A stretch of DNA of 64,000 bases from Kingdonia uniflora (taxonomy: Eukaryota; Streptophyta; Magnoliopsida; Ranunculales; Circaeasteraceae), in NCBI GenBank assembly GCA_014058105.1, contig JACGCM010001659.1, positions 1,798,001-1,862,000 on the forward strand, in the 5' to 3' direction. The position numbers were made by a program, and so were the translations under genes. Of this stretch, positions 1 to 12,312 are shown piece after piece (the first letter of the stretch is position 1; each line of letters starts with the position of its first letter). The notes beneath the pieces are model-generated. The model did no database searches and was not told where the DNA came from. It saw only the letters and a program-made list of their open reading frames with translations.

Positions 1-156
1 AAACATTAAGGGCTCTATTCTTCTCGGGTCTAGGTACTGTCAACCATTTGTCAACCATCACACTTAAATGAAAAAAAATCCTTATTTAGTTCAGAATACT
101 TCAACAAATAGAGGTAAATTGGTACTATTGGAAGATGATTTTTGACTACAATAGAG

Positions 157-188
<32 letters not shown>

Positions 189-539
189 TATCTGGAACTC
201 GCCCTTGAACATTGTGTTATAAATTTTCTCCAGCAATTATTACAAGGTATCTATTCGGATTCATGTATTTTAATATTGGTCTGATGAGCATCATTGTTAT
301 TGCCTTTTCTAGGTGTATTGTTTAATTTATCTTAGTTTTTTTTGTTCCTTTTAGTGTGTACCGTGTATTGTATCTTAGTATTACCTTTTTCTTATTATTG
401 TATACATCATTCAAATTTGCAGATTCAGTTTTCCTACGCAGATCTACATTGATACAAACAAAATAGGGTTTTAGCTTGGTTGCATATCAATATTCAGCAA
501 AGCATGGCAAAAAACAAATATCAAAAAATATATGTACCT
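1..539. other. AT-rich spacer, no gene seen
   Basis: No coding region, RNA gene or element end was recognised here. The only notable structure is a run of 31 cytosines at 158-188. The CACTA element begins directly after this stretch, and its target duplication CCT occupies 537-539. Confidence 0.5.
158..188. repeat. (C)31 homopolymer
   Basis: This is an uninterrupted run of 31 C on the plus strand. The length is typical of a slippage-prone tract and may be partly a sequencing or assembly artefact. A shorter C run (12 C) lies at 9014-9025. Confidence 0.9.
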
Positions 540-544
540 CACTA

Positions 545-660
545 TACCAAAATCATGAATTTGCCAAGGTCTGATTTTTGATTTACCACGGACATTATCT
601 ATGGTAAATTTGACACAGATATTTACCGTGGCAAATAGATGTTTATCCGTGGTAATTTTT
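545..660. repeat. CACTA left subterminal repeats
   Basis: Several copies of a degenerate 10-15 bp motif (forms such as TTACCACGGACA, TTACCGTGGCAA and ATCCGTGGTAA) occur in both orientations just inside the left terminus. CACTA transposases are known to bind such subterminal repeats. The same motif recurs at the right end. Confidence 0.75.
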
Positions 661-1239
661 TATTTCCTTTCCTTCATCTCTTTGGTGGAGTTGCAAGGGT
701 TCAAGGGATAGCTGCTACGAGACTTTATCATGAAAACCAGAGGCCTAAATTTTGATTTTATGGTTCCCTCTCAAATATATTTGTTCTTTCTCAATTTTTC
801 TTCAATTTGCTGCTCTAAAGAATTACCAGTTTGCGATTCTCAAAGTTAAGAGTTTCTCAATCGATTTGGATTTCTCAATTGTTGAATTTTCTATCACTGA
901 ATTTCTCAAAGCTATGGTATTGGGAAATCAAAATTTCTCTCGAGCTTAGTCTCGATTCTAAGTCTATAATTGGTGTGGAGACATAAGGAGTTTGAAAGTC
1001 ATCGTGAAGGGTCTGATTTGGGATGCCGCTAACCATTCGGTGAGTTTCTCTATTCATTGAATTTGCCTTTTGTGATCTGTGTTTTAGATTTTGTGTTGAA
1101 TTTTGAAGGATTGAAGTACTTTGAACTCAGGGATTTCTTGTTAGACATATCTAAGAATATGTGCATCTGACTACTGATATAACAAACTGAAATCAGGAAA
1201 TATAAATTCTTACTTGTTACATCTCTAAGAATATTGGAA

Positions 1240-1592
1240 GAGAGTAATGTGGGTCTCCTAGAAAAGATAGTTGTGATTTGGGCATCAGTATAACATAGAG
1301 TCTGTTTGAGGAAATCAGGAACAATACTCAAAGTAGAGGGCGAGGTGGAGCGAGAGAAGTCTTTAGAGGCTTTGATTGCTTTGTCTGTTGCGAACCCAAA
1401 TATGTTTACAAGATGATCAAACACAACAGGGTTCTTAAGAGGATATGGGTATTGGATTGGTGCATTAGAAGAAAATGGAGTTATTATTATTAGATGGGTT
1501 TTCAAATCAATTAGTAGGTTTCTTTTTCTACTTCTAATTCCGCAAACACTACTACTTCTTCTAAGAAGAATGTTTTTACAAAGAGAGTACAT
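1240..1592 (-). pseudogene. captured 5' fragment of a plant mTERF gene
   Basis: From an ATG at 1592 the minus strand reads a mitochondrial-type leader, then VVFDHLVNIFGFATDKAIKA, then a segment ending CYTDAQITTIFSRRPTLLS. This is the N-terminal hallmark of a large plant mTERF clade (organellar nucleic-acid-binding factors made of helical mTERF repeats). The reading frame stays open to 1050, but resemblance fades after about residue 115. Intact family members are roughly 350-400 residues, so this is a truncated copy carried inside the CACTA element. It belongs to a different clade from the mTERF gene at 54.85-57.06 kb. Confidence 0.7.
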
Positions 1593-2969
1593 TTCTTACA
1601 AACAAAATGGAACTATTAGGGTTTCGAAATCAATTTGTTACCTTTCACCAAATGAGGCTGAGGCCCTCTATCTTTTTGACCAAAAAATATCAATTTTGCT
1701 GGACTTGGGCTTCAAACTACTGCGAGTGCCAAGTAGCGATACTATAGAGCCCAATAGTTTTACAAGCGCACTTGTAGCAGATGAGGAACGTTATTGGTAG
1801 TTGTGACTTACAAGATGATATTGGTGTTTGGTGGTCATTATGATCCTAGACCAAACTCTTGTAAATAAACAAAGGACTTGTTGGACCAAAAGTTGTATGT
1901 GCAAGGAATTTTTTTTTCTACTGCGCCTAAAAGCAATTTATCCCAATACACAGGTGTTAGCAATTTAGTTCCAACCGGCACCAAGGCTTGCCTTCTCATG
2001 TATCAAAAGAGAATTACGAGAAGAGAACTATAAAATCTCATGGAGAGTTTAATCCTAGTTCCGGATGAATGCTTAACAAATGCAAGTCTGAGGCTAAAAA
2101 CTTACTAGTTCCATGCCTCGATAGAACAAGGGATTCAAAATGAAATATGACTTTGAACATACATTCATTAGAAGAAGAAAAAGAACCCCTCATCTCAAAG
2201 CATTACTAAATATATTCTGACATTATAATATAGATATCTCTCTACATATTTATAGCATAATCTGCCAAACAAACTCAGTTATGTTTTTGCACTAGTTTCA
2301 GTCTCCATTTGCTGTAGTATGCTTCGAATTAATTTGAATAGCGTTCAACTATGGGCTAATCGGTTCTATTTCAATTCTCTAGGTTCTTTTAGTTTCATGT
2401 TGCATGAGTGGCGTTGCTATTTATTTCTATGGTTTAGGATTCTTCCCTCTAGCGCCAAGTGAGCTCTCTGCCAATCCAACTCAGCTTACTTAAACCAAAG
2501 AGGATACCAACAAGCATATATTGATCAATGAGTCCCAAACCCGCAGATATGAAGTTCATATAAAGAATAAGCAGAAGCTGAAATAAGTGCAACATTTTCA
2601 AAACAATATCTTTCTAATTTATATAGGAAACTCAAACTTGAAAGTTACAGATTTATTGTTACACATTGTGTTGCGTATCTCACATTTACAATTTAAACTA
2701 ACTTAGCCACTCTTGTCGCAGGAACCGACACAAGTGTAGAACACAGGAAAGGACTGAAAGATGTAGGGAATTTCTCAGAACACTTTATTAAACCGAGTCC
2801 CCTCTTGGTGTCAAGAATACATTTAGTAATATTTTCAAGTCATTCTGCAGTTTGCGTGAACAACCTACTGCCCTGTACGGTGTCCAGAAGCAACTGTCTT
2901 TTATACATTAAAAGTGGATTTGCTATCATTTTTATAGTTTTTTTGTTCTAAGGCCTTTTCTTTAGTACC

Positions 2970-5189
2970 TCATTTTACGAAGAGTCCCATTCTGCAAGAG
3001 TACCGATAGAACACTCCTCGTCTTCTAAAGTGAAACGGGTTTGAGTACAACTCCATCCATACCAACCCTCAAGTAGTTATCTTTTGTAGCCCTATCTGTG
3101 TTTGTTGTGAGTGCTGTAATCAGTGGCCTTTGATGACGTGCTGAAAATCTATCCTGTAATACAGATACTACTTCACAGCCATCCATCCCTGAGATACCTA
3201 CATCCGTGAATACCACCTTGTGTTCATGAGAAAAGATCCGCAAACACTCTTCACTCGAACCAACCGCTGTTACATCATATCCCAGATGAACAAGAAGGCC
3301 CTTGGTCGCCATCCTGCTAACACCATTGCCATCCATAACAAGAACTTGAAGTCCTGGAAAATGCGAATATCCCCGATTCACTTGCATTTTGGGTATAAAA
3401 TGCTGCTCAGTCTCACTTTGGACGCTCTGCAATTCCTAGTTTTACAAGGAATGTAGTAGTGCACCCTTTGCCAAGGCCTTCACTTTCAATCCATATGTGG
3501 CCCTCCATGAGACTAAAGAACCTTTTCGAAATTGCAAGTCCAAATCCTTTGCCACAGGAATTTTTACTTGCTAAAGATTGTCTGTCTGCAAATTTGCTGA
3601 ACAACTTGGGAATATCTTGAGGGTTGATTCCTGATCCTGAATCCTTTACTTGTACTCGCAAATAAAAATGATTATCACTTGGCATTGGAGAAAAACCCGG
3701 AGCTCGAGCATCTCTCAGAGATTCCAGTTTTGCAACACTAACAGAAACATATATACTGCCTTTTTTAAAAAACTTCACAGCATTGCCAGCAACATTTAAT
3801 ATGGTTTGCATCAGAAGTTTTTCATCACCAACAACATATTCAGGCAGATCCGGTACTAAATTTAATGGGAGAAACAGTTTTTTGACAGATGCTATGGGTC
3901 TGATCAAGTTAATGACCTCTCTAAAAACTGAGTGGAGGTTAAAAGCTCTAAGGTCTAGTTCAAGGCTTCGATCTTCAAGTCTTGAAAGATCTAATACATC
4001 ATTTATCAATGTTGCTAAGAGGTTACTACTCTTTAAAACCGTTTTTACCATCAAGCGTTGTTCAGCTGTCAATTCAGTTTCCTGTAATAAGGAATATAGG
4101 GCAATAATAGCATGCATGGGGGTTCTCATTTCATGATTCATGACGGTCAGGAAATCATTGTGCGCACGAATTGTTGTTTCTGGTTCTCTCTTTGCAAGAT
4201 CAAGGGCAACATTTTGTTCCCCAAGGTGATCCCTTGCTCTCATAGACTCCTCCAAGATTACAGCATGTGAAAGAGCAACTGTAACTGATTTGCAACCACT
4301 TCAATGAGCTCCAACTCGTGAACATTCCATTGCCTCTCACTGTCTGAGGGAAACATCAAAACCATTACTGCATATCGTTTTGTGGAAAGCTCTGGCCAAT
4401 CATTAATTTGAAAATTTGTGAGATGCCAAAGAGGAACACGAACAACAACTACCTCCCCAGGTATATATTTTCCAACAAGAGGTCTGAGTCTTGCAACTGG
4501 GGAGTTCGATGATATTTTAACTGCCCAGTTGCTACTAAAAACTTGATTTATTATAGGAAGCTGCATAGATATAGTAAATCCAACAGGGTTTTGATGCCGC
4601 AAAATGTAGGAAAGTTGAAGCTCCAGACCAGTACGTGTCGGCATCCATAGTGCACATTCCTCCAATGTCAATGTTCTTCCCAGCTCAATGAGAGTGGTCT
4701 TTAATATAGTTTGCCTATCAAGAGTGCTTTTTATTTCATGAGTCAGCATTTGAACATGTCGTCCTGTTTCTTCCTGTGTACGAATAATGCACATCTCCCG
4801 ATCAGGCTCTGCAGCTTTATTCTTCAAAAATAATTCCATCGTTTTCATACTCAACAACTCAGGAATTATGTGAACAAGCATAAGTGCAGTAGCGCACGAC
4901 ACGACAGCGGTTAAGACTTTTGTCATAGTCAATACAATAACCACAGTTCGTGAATGCATGCTGAAAGTCCATTAGTTGATAAGATGTGTTGCTCCATAGA
5001 GATCGATAAAAACGCCAAATTGTACAAGCACCCATCTATATGGGAAAACTGTAGATCTCTTTACGAAGTATATCATCTCAAGCGGGATGGAAAAATACGC
5101 AAGTGCAATAAAAAAGTCTGAATTGTACGATACTTCATCAACAGTTCGTCTGCTGGCCATTGTGGCTCAATGCAATTGCAAGAATCCAT
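2970..5189 (-). pseudogene. ETR1: intronless full-length copy of the ethylene receptor ETR1
   Basis: The minus strand can be followed from an ATG at 5189 ([17 protein letters not shown]) to about 2970, some 730 codons, close to the 738 residues of ETR1. In order it holds the ethylene-binding membrane segments, a GAF domain ([20 protein letters not shown]), a histidine kinase domain with the phospho-accepting His in MNHEMRTP and a G-box [12 protein letters not shown], and a receiver domain with [12 protein letters not shown]. Known ETR1 genes have several introns in the kinase and receiver part; none is visible here, so this looks like a retrocopy. It is broken: frameshifts near 5115, 4260 and 3430, an in-frame TAA near 4970, and a TAG near 3022 before the ETR1-like C-terminus. 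It is not expected to make a receptor. Confidence 0.88.
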
Positions 5190-6594
5190 CTTATGAAATC
5201 AACCTCATCTCACACCATTATTTTTACATCTCTAGCTTTTACTATGATGGGCGTACCGTACTTGAACAGCTAAAAAAAAAAGGAAAAAAAAAGTATTCAA
5301 CATTTATATATCCCTATACAGATTGGGAGAAGAAGCTGAGTTGAGACGATCAGCGCTACTCAAATTGTACTATAACTGTCTCCTCAGCCATAGTCCAGCC
5401 ATTGTTACTGGATTTGTCATGGATTGTTGGGTGAGAACAGCTCTGCAACAGGTAGTAAAACCATACAATATTTTTAAATTTCAGTAGTACTTAACAAATT
5501 ACTGCAATAGATGTGTGTATTATAAGTACCCGAGTACCCTACAGCCCCTTCTAAATTTTTTAAGTCCTATACATTTAATTATAAACATGTCATGTATATG
5601 TATTAAACGTGAATTACACGATCAATAGGTAGATGGCTAACTAACACCCCATTTATTATTAGTGCCTTTCCCATCCATTTTCTGGACATTCTAGATCTGC
5701 TGGTAAGCAGCTAGTCTGTTACTTTTTTCTTCCCCATTTTTGATAAAGTTCTGAGTATCTTTCCTAAGCATCTTTGTGGAATTGTAGTTGAAGCTCCAAC
5801 CAACCTTCTTTGTGTACATGGTCTTTAAGAAAAAGCTTGAGGTGGCAGTCACGCAAGCGAGCAAAGAAGGGTACTTTAAACACAATTTCGTTCAATTTTA
5901 GACTAAGTTCATGCAATCAGAATTTTGTACCTTTGAAAATAATTGGGGAACTGAGATATTAAGTATTTTATGGTTTCTCTTAAATGCAGACAAAGATCAT
6001 GGCGGAACAAATTGAAGAACTCCACTGGAAGGTACACATGTATGTATTCTTGTAACCTAACGGTTTTGCTCTAATATATCTTAATTAAATCAATTGCAAA
6101 AATATTACTAATATGATACATTCATAGTCGACTCTAGCTGTATGAAACTTTGCAATCATAAACTTTAGCAAGCACCTCAAGACCAAGGTTCTAGTTTTGA
6201 TTGTCGGTGCTAAAAATTATGTGTTAATGTGTTTATGCTATAGTGATGATCAGATTTGATTGCGTAAGGACAGAGAAGGACTAGATTCAGTTTAGGTTTT
6301 GGTAGAGCTTTGTAGCTCGATTAATATGTTAGTTTAAGGCATAATGCAATTTGTGCGTATAGTAATGGGTACAGTCGTGAATGAGTATAAAAATTACCTA
6401 AGATGATACTTGCCGCACCTGTGGTATATTCATTAAATTGGTGTAGTAATTGTTGTGATGGGAGTGCATCATATGATGATAGTGTATTGGTTTTGCATTG
6501 TTTTGTTGATGATTTTGGTTTCAATGCTTTTCTCTACTTCTTTTGATATAATTGATTTTGGCTTTGGCATATGTTTATTTTTGAATGGCATCAA

Positions 6595-7192
6595 CAAATC
6601 ATAATGAATGAAGATTTTGAAGAGCTGAAGGAATTGGGGTCTGGTACATTTGGGAGTGTGTATCATGGAAAGTGGAGGGGCACTGATGTCGCTATCAAGC
6701 GAATAAAGAAGAGTTGCTTTACTGGCCGATCATCTGACCAAGAAAGATTGGTGAGTTCTCTTTTTTTTTGCTACATTCATAATTTAGCTTTTCTACACAT
6801 GTTATGGCTAAACAGTGGACTTAAACGTTGTTAAAGACTTTTGTAGACTGCTAGTTTTGAAGAATTAAACCTTAGCTTTTCTTAACTTCATAACTTCTTT
6901 ACCTCACCAATGAGTTAATGAGATATATTTTAGTAATTAAGTATTTGTTATTTTCCTCTAAAGTTGGTTCAAACAATTTTATCATGTTTCTTGGATTGTA
7001 TGTATCTAATAATCAATCTCCTCCTTAGACTGTGGAGTTTTGGTGGGAAGCTGGCATTCTCTCGAAACTTCACCACCCAAATGTTGTTACATTTTATGGA
7101 GTTGTGCAAGATGGTCTTGGGGCAACAATGGCAACTGTTACAGAGTTTATGGTGAATGGTTCTCTTAGACATGTTTTACTATGGAGGGATAG
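6595..7192 (+). pseudogene. captured fragment of a Raf-like (PB1-type) protein kinase gene, two exons
   Basis: The first exon, ending at 6750, encodes [20 protein letters not shown], then the ATP-binding lysine in [25 protein letters not shown] donor follows. The second exon (7029-7192) encodes helix C and the hinge ([20 protein letters not shown], then [17 protein letters not shown]) and ends at a GTAAAT donor. This matches plant Raf-like MAPKKKs with an N-terminal PB1 domain. The intron (6751-7028) is retained, so the copy came from genomic DNA, unlike the ETR1 copy. The catalytic HRD and DFG motifs are absent, so only the N-lobe was captured. Confidence 0.85.
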
Positions 7193-8029
7193 GTAAATTT
7201 TCTTCTGTTTCTTTTACCTTAAAGATATCATTTAATAGTTGTTTTTCAAAAAAATTCCCTCTTCCATTTTTTGGATGAATTTAATTCCCTCTTCCATTTG
7301 TTGTTAATTTTTCCCTTCTTAATTTTTAACATAGTTGTAATGGGGTCAACTCAAAGTGTTCACTATGTTATGCTACATGGATGTCATTAAATTGCTTGAT
7401 TTAGGGATGTGTATGTATAGAGCTAAGGGCCCAAATCTAGGTGTTCAGATATAGATCTAGTAGCCTAATTTTCTTTGTTACTTTGCCTTTTAGGAATGCA
7501 GGTTTATTATAGACATTTTAGTCTTGTGTGACACACATATATCAATTTCAGTTGATATCGCATCTACTTGACTAGTAAGTTCGTACTTATAACTTCTTTT
7601 ACGTACATGTGCATGCATTAAGTTCATTTCTTACTTTATATTCCAATGTTCCAATATGGCTTAAGATATATGCATATTCGCTAGATGTTGACACATGTAA
7701 ACTAGAAGGGTTTAAATTTTATGATTGATTTGGTATTTTGCTTTCTTTGTAGGGTGTTTCCTACCCTTGGATCCAGATCTTGTAAATTTGATCTATGGAC
7801 TTATGAACCCTCTATTTTTTCTTCTTTTTCTCTTATACATATGTTCTTTTGCATATGAAACAATTGTATTTGGATCTTTTAATGTTAATAGAATGAGGGA
7901 TTTATTTTGGATATCTATTTTTTGTCTATCATTAGTATGTATGAAATGTATTGTTGGAGGATTGGGAGTGCTTTGAAGGTTCAGGAGTGCAGTATTGCAG
8001 TATTTTTAGTTTTTTTTTAAAATAAAATA

Positions 8030-8340
8030 TAAATTACCACAGGCTTTATTCGTGGCAAAATGGGTATCATCTGCGGTATTTATAATAATTAACCACAGAC
8101 AAACTCTGTGGCAAAACAATTGCCACGGATTTACTCCGTATTAATATAAATTTGATAACCATAGACGATCTTTGTGGCAAAAAAATTGTCACAGATTTAC
8201 TCCGTAGCAATATAAATTAGATAACCACAGATAAACTCTGTGACAAAAATATTGCCACGCACCTTTTGCTATAGACCTCCACTACAGACTTTATCCGTGG
8301 AAAAATGACTATTACCACAGATAAGGTCCGTGGTAATTTA
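8030..8340. repeat. CACTA right subterminal repeats
   Basis: About ten degenerate copies of the motif seen at the left end, such as AACCACAGACAAACTCTGTGG and GCCACGGATTTACTCCG, are packed into 300 bp inside the right terminus. Many form small inverted pairs. The right array is longer than the left one, a common asymmetry in this superfamily. Confidence 0.8.
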
Positions 8341-8360
8341 GTAAAATTGGTGTAGTGCCT

Positions 8361-10118
8361 GTCAAATGTAATGAATACACACTAGAATTTAACTTGCAAG
8401 AAAATTAGAACTATTTGTATATTGGTATTTCCTAAAATTACAAAAATCCTCGTTAATTCCTGAAGGTAGAGCAACATGAAAATATTGGAATCTCTTATTC
8501 TACTATGATGATAGTTTATGGAATTATTTTTAATTTATCTTTTTTCCATTCCAAATCAAACTAAGAATAAATAATAAAGTTTACCTAGATTCATGTTCAC
8601 TGCTGCCCTCGGCCCCGCCGAAATTCTGGACCAAAATATGTTCGATTGATGATGTCGATCATTTCGGGGGGAACATTGTTCAAGGTGTAGGATATACTGG
8701 TGACTCCCGGTGGATGATCATGGTTCAAGGGGACGTTCTCCCATGATGGGCTCTCCGGCGATGTGTTATCCTTCGATGATTTTTGCGACAATGGGTTGCC
8801 GGGTTTGTCGACCAATCAAAGTGATATTCATATTGGTCACGTGAGAAGAAACATTAAATATGGTGCAAGATATCCCGACCATCCCTGGATGAATACGGGG
8901 GTGTTCATCGCCAAGGGGGAAAATCGGGACAATGGGTTCTCCAGTAACGGGTGGCCGGAATTGCTCAAAAAATGTATTATTAATAATTTCAAATCCAGTA
9001 TATTATAAGAAATCCCCCCCCCCCCTATTCCTATCTTTTGTCTTGCAAAAATTTGATAACGATGACCTTCTCCAACCATACTTGACTCCATTGTCAAACT
9101 TTTCTTTCTCTATTTCACCATATTCGAGGCATTTTCTTTTTCTCTCTTTAGAGTTGTTGAAGCACTAAGGTTTTTGCTTAGGTTTCAGTTCTTTATCACT
9201 GGTTTTGAATCCAATTATAGAGAGGCAAATAATTTCCCATTAGAGGAACCTGATTAAAGTTTTTGGAACATGAAAGGAGGCAAGAAAATTGTATTTGTAA
9301 CAGTGGATAACACTAGTTTTAATGCTTTTAGTAGCACAGTCGACACCCTCGATGCTAAAAAACAACTTTCGGCCAATAGATTTCCTCCTCATTCAAATCG
9401 AGCGTTGATCTTACGTTACTACAAATGCCACACAACCAACTTTATTTTTATTTTTCGCAATCAAATTACAAGTATATTGCAATACATTTTTGTGGTTATA
9501 TTTATGTTGAAACCGGATTTTGTTGAGCATTTAAAATAATCATATGTCATGTGGCTCTGTTTTTACCTTAGTTATCTACTTTTAATAGAAAATAATAAAA
9601 TTTGAAGAAAAAATATGCTTGTAATTTAATTAAAAAAAGAGAAAATAGAGTTGATTGTGTGACCTTTATAGGATGTAAGACCCACAACCGATTTAAATGA
9701 GAAGATGAGAGTATCTCTTGGCTGAAAGTTGTTGTTTAATAGTGGGGTTGTCGACTGTTTTAATAAGAGCATCAAAACAAGTGGTGCCTACTGTCACAAA
9801 CGCAACTCTCTTGCCTCCTTCCATTGTTTGAAGGACTCCCTTGGGATTTGTTTAATGGGAACTTAATTGTCTGTTTACAATTGGATTCAAAAGAGGTGAT
9901 GAATGAAGTGAAATCAAAGAAAAAAACTTAATACTAAAGAAAGACGGAGAAATTTCATCAAATATTAACAATAGAGTGAAGTATGGTCGTCAAAGGTTTC
10001 GAATATCAAATTTTTGCAACGAAAAGAGATGAAAAAGAAAGATTGCTAATGTCCATGGGGCTAAACCATTGTTACTATGAGAGGGGGGGATTTTGCTTCC
10101 AACTTCACAGTCATTTTG
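8361..10118. other. spacer between CACTA and Harbinger elements
   Basis: No gene was identified. A GC-richer block at 8590-8990 is open on both strands (for example minus 8597-8815, with a GTAAAC splice-like signal at its 3' side), but the predicted peptides match nothing I recognise. A C12 run lies at 9014-9025. An 89-codon plus-strand frame at 9270-9539 is also unrecognised and has no supporting features. Confidence 0.4.
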
Positions 10119-10121
10119 TTA

Positions 10122-10345
10122 GAGCATCCATAGCAGCTAGGTTGATTCTGACGTGGCAGGGTGAATTTCAAATTCACCCTCAAATCCACCCCAAATTCTT
10201 CCCAGCAGCTAGGTGAATTACTTACGTGGCATACACCAAATTCACCTTGTGGGTGGATTTGGGATGAATTCATGCTGCGCGGTTTAGAAGGGCACGTAGT
10301 CATTGAGTGTACTTCAGAACTGCGCGTAGCTATTAACCAATAAGA
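10122..10345 (+). repeat. Harbinger left subterminal region
   Basis: Terminal and subterminal sequence of the element. It contains ACGTGGCAGGGTGAATTTC, then internal short inverted pairs of GGTGAATT and AATTCACC, then CTTCAGAACTGCGCG. The reverse complement of the right end (16800-17016) carries a matching series. Confidence 0.7.
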
Positions 10346-10612
10346 TCTTGCCACGTATCATGAGTCCAGTGGATCCCATTTAGCGCACTTTAGAACTGTG
10401 CGTAGCTTCAACGTCTAGGATTAACACACGTGGACGGCTGAGATTGAATGATTTTCAAATGAGTAGTTTTTGCCACGTGGTTTAGAAGTGCGTGGCAAAA
10501 GCCTGTATAAAAAATATCTTTGGTTCCCCATTATTTCACCTTGGTTTTTCCCTGATTAAATTTCTTCAAAAAGATGCTCAACGACTATAAGCGGCTAGTT
10601 TTTTTCTCTATT

Positions 10613-10618
10613 TATAAA
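10613..10618 (+). promoter_or_regulatory. TATA box of the Harbinger transposase gene
   Basis: TATAAA lies about 95 bp before the transposase ATG (10712). It sits in a block reading GCGGCTAGTTTTTTTCTC, TATTTATAAACCTCATTC, then CTTCTACTCTCTTC. The Myb-like gene at the other end has nearly the same block upstream, so the two promoters look homologous. Confidence 0.6.
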
Positions 10619-10711
10619 CCTCATTCATCTTCTACTCTCTTCTACAATCAACTCATTCATCTTATATCTTAAAACTCAACTTTTTTCATTTCTTATCAAT
10701 TGTACCGAATC

Positions 10712-12064
10712 ATGTCTGATAAAATCATTGTTGACCTACTCAAGCCTGACACATCACTATCATCTTGGGAGTTATCGTCTTCATTATCGTCTGGTGACGA
10801 ATAGCTATTCCAACGTCAAATTGAGTTGCTGTACGAGTATAGCAAGATTATGATTGAGATGGGAGAAGCAGATGAAAAAGAGCAAGAGGCGACATCATCA
10901 CGGAGGCGGGGAGGCAGTAAAAAGGATGGATTGACAAGCAGAAAAGCCGTGAGCATTAATTGGGGGAGGTTAGCCTTAACCGGGATTACTTCGGGGATAA
11001 CCCAATAATCAAAGGTATCTAATTTCGTCGTCGATTCCGTATGAGCGAAGGTGTGTATCAAAGTATTTATGATCAAATACTTTCTTTGAACCCCTATTTT
11101 ATTCAAAGAAAAAATGCCGCTAAGACTGAGTTTATCCTCGCACCAAAAGATAACGTGCACACTTCGCATGTTATGTTATAGTACGACCGCAGACGCCCAA
11201 GAAGAATACCTTCGGATTGGGGAGTCTACGACTATTTTGTGCTTAAAAGAATTTTGTAAAACTATTATAACTCAATTCAAAGCTCAATACCTTAGATATC
11301 CCAATGAAGACTATACATTATACTTGTTAGAAGTGAATGGATCGCAAGGCTTCTCAGGGATGTTAGGTAGTTTAGATTGTATGTATTGGAAATGGAAGAA
11401 TTGTCCTTCTGGGTGGGTAGGACAATAAACCGGGTATAAGGAAATCCTGACGGTGATTTTAGAAGCGGTTGCATCCTAAGATCTATGGATATGGTACACA
11501 TTCTTTGGGGTGCCTAGTTCTAACAACGACGTGGATGTCTTACTTCAAGGGTGGGGTTACGCCGCTATGCAATTATAATATAGGCACAGTACCGCACACT
11601 ATGGGGTATTAGTTAGCTGATGGAGTCTATCCGAAATGGCAAATACTTGTTCAAACCATAAGAAATCTGTCCAACGATGCTGAAAGACATTTTTTAAAGA
11701 TGCAAGAAGCATACCGGAAAGACGTAGAGCGTGCTTTTGAGGTATTACAAGCTAAGTTTCAAATATTGGCACACGGTGCGCGATTTTAGAAACCTAGAGA
11801 TCTAGAAAATGTTATGTACGCATGTATAATCTTTCATAATATGATCGTCGAAGATGAACATCATATTTACATCAGGAAAATGGACATTGATTTCGAGTTT
11901 GGAAAATTCATGGAAACTTTGAAGAATGACTTAAATCCAAGACACGCGATCAATACTATGGCAGAGTACATCTAGAAGGTTCGAGAAATTATAAATAAAG
12001 GAGCTCATTTCAAATTACGAGATGAACTTGTCGCGTATTTGTGGAATCAAAAAGGGGCGAAGTA
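10712..12064 (+). pseudogene. PIF/Harbinger transposase (DDE_Tnp_4 type), decayed
   Basis: The frame can be followed with interruptions from MSDKIIVDLLKPDTS at 10712 to a stop at 12064, about 450 codons, normal for this family. Recognisable blocks are ADAQEEYLRIGESTTILCLK, then GFSGMLGSLDCMYWKWKNCP (first catalytic Asp), then FFGVPSSNNDVDVL (second Asp), then YRKDVERAFEVLQAKF (catalytic Glu) and YACIIFHNMIVEDE. The enzyme would cut and paste the element at TTA sites. In-frame stops near 10801, 11006, 11426 and 11477 and frame changes near 11110 and 11560 make it inactive. All three catalytic acids are still readable. Confidence 0.85.
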
Positions 12065-12312
12065 ATTGCAGTCTTCGTCATTGTTTGTTTATTTTCTAAA
12101 GTAATGTATTTTGTTTCCAAGTTTAATGTTAAAGTTGTAATGTATTTTATTTCCAAGTCTTCATCATTGTAACACTTTAAGGAAACATAGTTTACTGCTT
12201 CTGCTTTTTGATTTTGTATCAATTTTAAGGATTACGAACCATTAATAACAATTTTATTGAAATAATAAAATTACATAGAATTTAATAGCTACTATTAACA
12301 TTAAGGATTACA

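Larger units (their letters stand above)
540..8357. mobile_element. CACTA DNA transposon, non-autonomous, with captured genes
   Basis: The left end starts CACTATACCAAAAT at 540. The right end, read in reverse complement from 8357, starts CACTACACCAATTT. The element is flanked on both sides by the same 3-bp target duplication, CCT (537-539 and 8358-8360), as expected for CACTA (En/Spm) elements. Both ends carry subterminal arrays of a short motif resembling ACCACGGA/TCCGTGGT. No TNP2-type transposase was found in the 7.8 kb, so it would need a transposase in trans. Inside are an mTERF fragment, an ETR1 copy and a Raf-like kinase fragment. Stretches 1593-2960, 5190-6590 and 7193-8029 show nothing recognisable. 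Confidence 0.88.

Noticed and set aside
3220..4136. Plus-strand open frames across the ETR1 copy
   Set aside because: They are shadows of the minus-strand coding sequence; their peptides show no family motifs.
3025..4255. Histidine kinase and response regulator frames suggesting bacterial DNA
   Set aside because: The frames join to a plant ethylene-binding domain and a GAF domain in ETR1 order inside a CACTA element, so this is a plant receptor copy.
9270..9539. Small gene of 89 codons
   Set aside because: No recognisable motif, splice or promoter support; AT-rich spacer gives frames of this size by chance.
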